From positions 1 through 8,850 of the forward strand of contig JBELHW010000064.1 of the NCBI GenBank assembly GCA_042091225.1: 8,850 bases of DNA, given 5' to 3'. The notes under the pieces were generated by a model that saw only the letters and a program-made list of their open reading frames with translations, had not been told where the DNA came from and made no database searches. Numbering within the stretch: position 1 is the stretch's first letter; each line of letters starts with the position of its first letter. The DNA comes from JABAYQ01 sp042091225. Its GTDB lineage: Bacteria; Bacteroidota; Bacteroidia; Flavobacteriales; UBA7312. Made by a program: the position numbers and the translations under genes. Below, piece by piece: positions 6,621-8,850 of this stretch.

Positions 6621-7863
6621 GTGAAGGTAATTTTTCTAATATAGAATTTAAAAACCTAATACTATCTAGTGAAACCCGAGATATATTTTCTTTTCTATCC
6701 CCTTTATAAATCTTTGTAAATGTGTACACTTCATTTGGAGTAGCAATTGCATAGCAAATTGTACCTAGTTTTAAATCTTTAGTAGCACCTGAAGGACCAG
6801 CTATTCCTGAAGTAGAAATAGAATAATCAGAACCGAATATTTTCCGACTTTCTTTTGCCATAGCAGCAACAACTTGTTCGCTAACAACACCAAATTCTTT
6901 AAATAAACTTGGATTAATATTTAAGACATTTTGTTTTATCATTTCAGAATAAGCAATCAGAGAACCATTGTAACAAACTGAAGAGCCAGAAACAGATGTT
7001 ATTAATTTAGAGATATTTCCTCCAGTACAACTTTCGGCAGTACTAACTTTTACCCCTTTCTCTTTCAATAACATAACTAACATTTCTTCATCCAATTGAG
7101 TTTGATAATCAGAATAATAAGGGCCAATAATCTTTTTTAAGGAAAATATATTTTCTTCAATAAGATCAGAAAGTTTTTTACGATTATATCCTTGAGCTGT
7201 AAACCTTAATTTTAAACAATTTCTGGAAGGTAAATAAGCCAATTTTATTTCTTTTGGCAATGCTAGCTCCCAAGACTGAATCATTTCAGCTAAGTGTGAT
7301 TCTACAATTCCTCTTAAAAAAATTGTTTTATGAATAATTTCACTCAATTTTTTTTGATCTCTGATGACAGTAATTACATTCTCCATTATTTGGCGCATTT
7401 CTGATGGAACGCCAGGCATTGAAACAACTATTTTGTCTTTATAATCAAACCACATTCCAGGAGCAGTCCCATATTTATTATTTACAATAGTACAATTGGA
7501 TGGAACTAATGCCTGAGCTTTAGTAAGGTCATTAGCTATTCTCCCTTTTTTCTCGAAAAAATCTATAATATGCTGTAAAACATTTTGATCTAAAACTAAT
7601 TCATCTTCAAAGAAATCGCATAAAGTTTTTTTGGTTACATCATCGTTGGTAGGGCCTAAACCACCTGTTAAAAAAACTATATCTACCTTATTTAAGGAGT
7701 TTAATAAACTTTGTTTTATATGTTCTTTAGAATCGGAAACAGATGTAATTTGCCTTACTTTGATGCCATTTTTCTCAAGAAAACTAGCCATCCAAGTAGA
7801 ATTTGTATCTAAAATCTGACCTATTAGGATTTCATCTCCAATGGTAATTAAATCTGCTGTCAT
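6613..7863 (-). CDS. cinA: CinA family protein: nucleotide-binding domain plus PncC-type amidase
   Basis: CinA proteins combine an N-terminal MoaB/MogA-like domain, with ADP-ribose pyrophosphatase activity in characterised members, and a C-terminal PncC domain that deamidates nicotinamide mononucleotide in pyridine nucleotide recycling. The 416-residue length is standard. N-terminal motifs are LITIGDEILIGQILDTNS (5-22), FLTGGLGPTNDD (64-75), TAPGMWF (133-139) and MPGVPSEM (149-156). The C-terminal domain, from about 255, has STAESCTGG (274-282) with the likely catalytic Ser278, and SGIAGPSGATKDLKLGT (352-368), where most relatives have a GPGGG-like loop. It starts at ATG 7863, right after a weak hairpin terminator, and its TGA overlaps the rpmB promoter. 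It is not known to act in competence here; the name is historical. Confidence 0.95.
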   Translation of the reverse strand: MTADLITIGDEILIGQILDTNSTWMASFLEKNGIKVRQITSVSDSKEHIKQSLLNSLNKVDIVFLTGGLGPTNDDVTKKTLCDFFEDELVLDQNVLQHIIDFFEKKGRIANDLTKAQALVPSNCTIVNNKYGTAPGMWFDYKDKIVVSMPGVPSEMRQIMENVITVIRDQKKLSEIIHKTIFLRGIVESHLAEMIQSWELALPKEIKLAYLPSRNCLKLRFTAQGYNRKKLSDLIEENIFSLKKIIGPYYSDYQTQLDEEMLVMLLKEKGVKVSTAESCTGGNISKLITSVSGSSVCYNGSLIAYSEMIKQNVLNINPSLFKEFGVVSEQVVAAMAKESRKIFGSDYSISTSGIAGPSGATKDLKLGTICYAIATPNEVYTFTKIYKGDRKENISRVSLDSIRFLNSILEKLPSLE

Positions 7864-7865
7864 AC

Positions 7866-7884
7866 AAAAACAGCAAAAGCTGTT
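7866..7884 (-). terminator. Weak hairpin terminator after the lipoprotein gene
   Basis: On the minus strand AACAGC, loop TTTT, GCTGTT form a 6 bp stem running into five Ts (7870-7866, two of them in the stem). It lies 12 bases after the lipoprotein stop and ends 2 bases before the cinA ATG. With a short stem and T-tract, read-through into cinA is likely. Confidence 0.5.
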
Positions 7885-7896
7885 GGATTGAATTGG

Positions 7897-8298
7897 TTAA
7901 TAAATAAAAAACGATTTGTCTATTGACCTTTCATTTTGATCGATGTCAGCCACTGTAAAAGTTATTTTATATTGCCCTACTTCCAAATCTGGATAAGGTA
8001 AATTTATTGTAACTGTATCACTTAGATTAGTTCCAGAAACATCATAATCTTCTTCGAAAAACCAAGGAGCTAAAGCGAATCTGGCATCAGGAAAGTCGTC
8101 TAAAATAGTGATTCGGAATTTATCTAATCCGTTATCATCACTTATGGCATAAGTTAATTGTAAAATTGCGCCATCTTCTTTTAAAATCGAATCTTGAACT
8201 AAATTAAGATTTACTATAGAAGGAGGATCCGATTTGTCTTGTGTACAGGCAGAAACAAATACTGTTAAAGCCAATATGAATTTCAAAAATAATTTCAT
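7897..8298 (-). CDS. Small predicted lipoprotein with Ig-like (DUF4625-like) fold, function unknown
   Basis: The 133-residue product begins MKLFLKFILALTVFVSAC. The lipobox VSAC (15-18) predicts cleavage before C18 and lipid attachment. The next residues, TQDKSDPP, contain acidic residues and might resemble the export signal of surface-exposed Bacteroidota lipoproteins, but weakly. The mature part looks like one β-sandwich domain: an early PPSIVNLNL strand, then SDDNGLDKFRITI and the closing strands QYKITFTVADIDQNE. This layout recalls the Bacteroidota DUF4625 family, though I could not confirm that by a search. No catalytic motif is visible. Its ATG is 6 bp after the hisS stop, so it is probably cotranscribed with hisS. 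The cell-envelope location is well supported; the role is unknown. Confidence 0.85.
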   Translation of the reverse strand: MKLFLKFILALTVFVSACTQDKSDPPSIVNLNLVQDSILKEDGAILQLTYAISDDNGLDKFRITILDDFPDARFALAPWFFEEDYDVSGTNLSDTVTINLPYPDLEVGQYKITFTVADIDQNERSIDKSFFIY

Positions 8299-8304
8299 AA
8301 AATT

Positions 8305-8850
8305 TTATTTTAACATTAATATTAATTCGTTAAGATTAAGGTTAGTTTGAGAACTATCCAACATATTCTTTAAAGTATATTTTTCCGACTCAATTTCTTT
8401 TTCACCAACTAATAACACTTTTTTAATGTTTTTATTATTTGCATATTGAAGTTGTTTCTTGAGTTTAACGCATGAGGGATATAATTCTGCACTTATTCCA
8501 TGTTCTCTTAATTCTTTTAAAAGATTAAGACTGTGTAAAGCTTCCATTTCTCCAAAATTAACAATCATTAAATCAACGCTTGAATCAAGGTCTTTGGAAA
8601 ATAAGTTTAACTCTTCTAAAACAATACAAATTCTATCAAATCCAAAAGAAATACCAACTCCAGAAACATCATTTAAACCAAACACGCCGGTTAAGTTATC
8701 GTATCTACCTCCTCCTCCTATACTTCCTAGCTCAAATTCGTTTGATTTGACTTCAAAAATTGCTCCAGTATAATAATCTAAACCTCTAGCTAAATTTATG
8801 TTTACAGAAAGAATAGCATTTTTTAAACCTAATTTATTTATGGAATTAAT
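8305..8850 (-). CDS. hisS: Histidyl-tRNA synthetase, C-terminal 181 residues, cut by window edge
   Basis: HisRS attaches histidine to tRNA-His in the cytoplasm. The visible part starts inside the class II catalytic domain. NLARGLDYYTGAIFEV is the HisRS-specific histidine-binding motif (normally LVRGLDYYT), followed by GSIGGGGRYDNL and the class II motif 3 GVGISFGFDRI. The anticodon-binding domain follows from about visible residue 90: DLMIVNFGEMEALHSLNLLK, then ISAELYPSCVKLKKQLQYA and KVLLVGEKEIESEKYTLKNM. About 270 N-terminal residues, including motifs 1 and 2, lie beyond the right edge, judging from a family length near 450. The frame is open to the window end, so no start codon is called. 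The lipoprotein gene follows after 6 bp. Confidence 0.96.
   Translation of the reverse strand: MNSINKLGLKNAILSVNINLARGLDYYTGAIFEVKSNEFELGSIGGGGRYDNLTGVFGLNDVSGVGISFGFDRICIVLEELNLFSKDLDSSVDLMIVNFGEMEALHSLNLLKELREHGISAELYPSCVKLKKQLQYANNKNIKKVLLVGEKEIESEKYTLKNMLDSSQTNLNLNELILMLK

Noticed and set aside
7631..7819. Short plus-strand frame opposite cinA
   Set aside because: It mirrors the conserved N-terminal CinA motifs and has no independent support.
8459..8773. Plus-strand open frame of 104 codons opposite hisS
   Set aside because: It is antisense to conserved HisRS motifs; its Pro-rich stretch is simply the complement of the GGGG motif of HisRS.
1..8850. Possible defence island, mobile element, CRISPR array or new multi-gene system
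   Set aside because: All genes belong to known core families apart from one small lipoprotein; no integrase, transposase, direct-repeat array, toxin-antitoxin pair or tRNA-linked boundary was seen.

Overview
The window is an AT-rich, gene-dense chromosomal segment with every gene on the minus strand. It most likely comes from a Bacteroidota genome, probably class Flavobacteriia. Supporting signs are the DUF4295 small gene, the order cinA / rpmB / rpmG / DUF4295 / ftsY / rimO, a bacillithiol gene (bshC), the Bacteroidota style of the GuaA nucleophile region, promoters of the TTTG / TAnnTTTG type, and start codons preceded by A/T-rich sequence without Shine-Dalgarno motifs. It is mostly core housekeeping DNA. 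I see no phage, transposon, CRISPR array, rRNA or tRNA, and no stretch over 300 bases without a gene.

Read in the direction of transcription (right to left), the layout is as follows. The C-terminal part of hisS is followed after 6 bp by a small lipoprotein gene, ending at a weak hairpin terminator. Next comes cinA. Then rpmB (bL28) sits in its own promoter-to-terminator unit. A secreted M1-family metallopeptidase follows, then a promoter-to-terminator unit holding rpmG (bL33) and the 50-residue DUF4295 gene. Last is a tight run of ftsY, rimO, bshC and the start of guaA, with gaps of 8, 3 and 10 bp.

Much of the content concerns translation and protein targeting: HisRS charges tRNA-His, bL28 and bL33 are 50S proteins, RimO modifies ribosomal protein uS12, and FtsY receives SRP-ribosome complexes at the membrane. 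CinA (pyridine nucleotide repair), BshC (last step of bacillithiol synthesis) and GuaA (GMP synthesis) are metabolic genes. The M1 peptidase has a signal peptide and separates rpmB from rpmG, which I expect to be adjacent in relatives.

The most unusual points are regulatory and structural. Terminator-like hairpins lie just upstream of the start codons of cinA, the M1 peptidase and ftsY. The rpmB and rpmG promoters look like near copies of each other. A five-unit tetranucleotide repeat plus an A7 run lies inside the signal-peptide coding region of the peptidase. I found no evidence for a wholly new multi-gene system.
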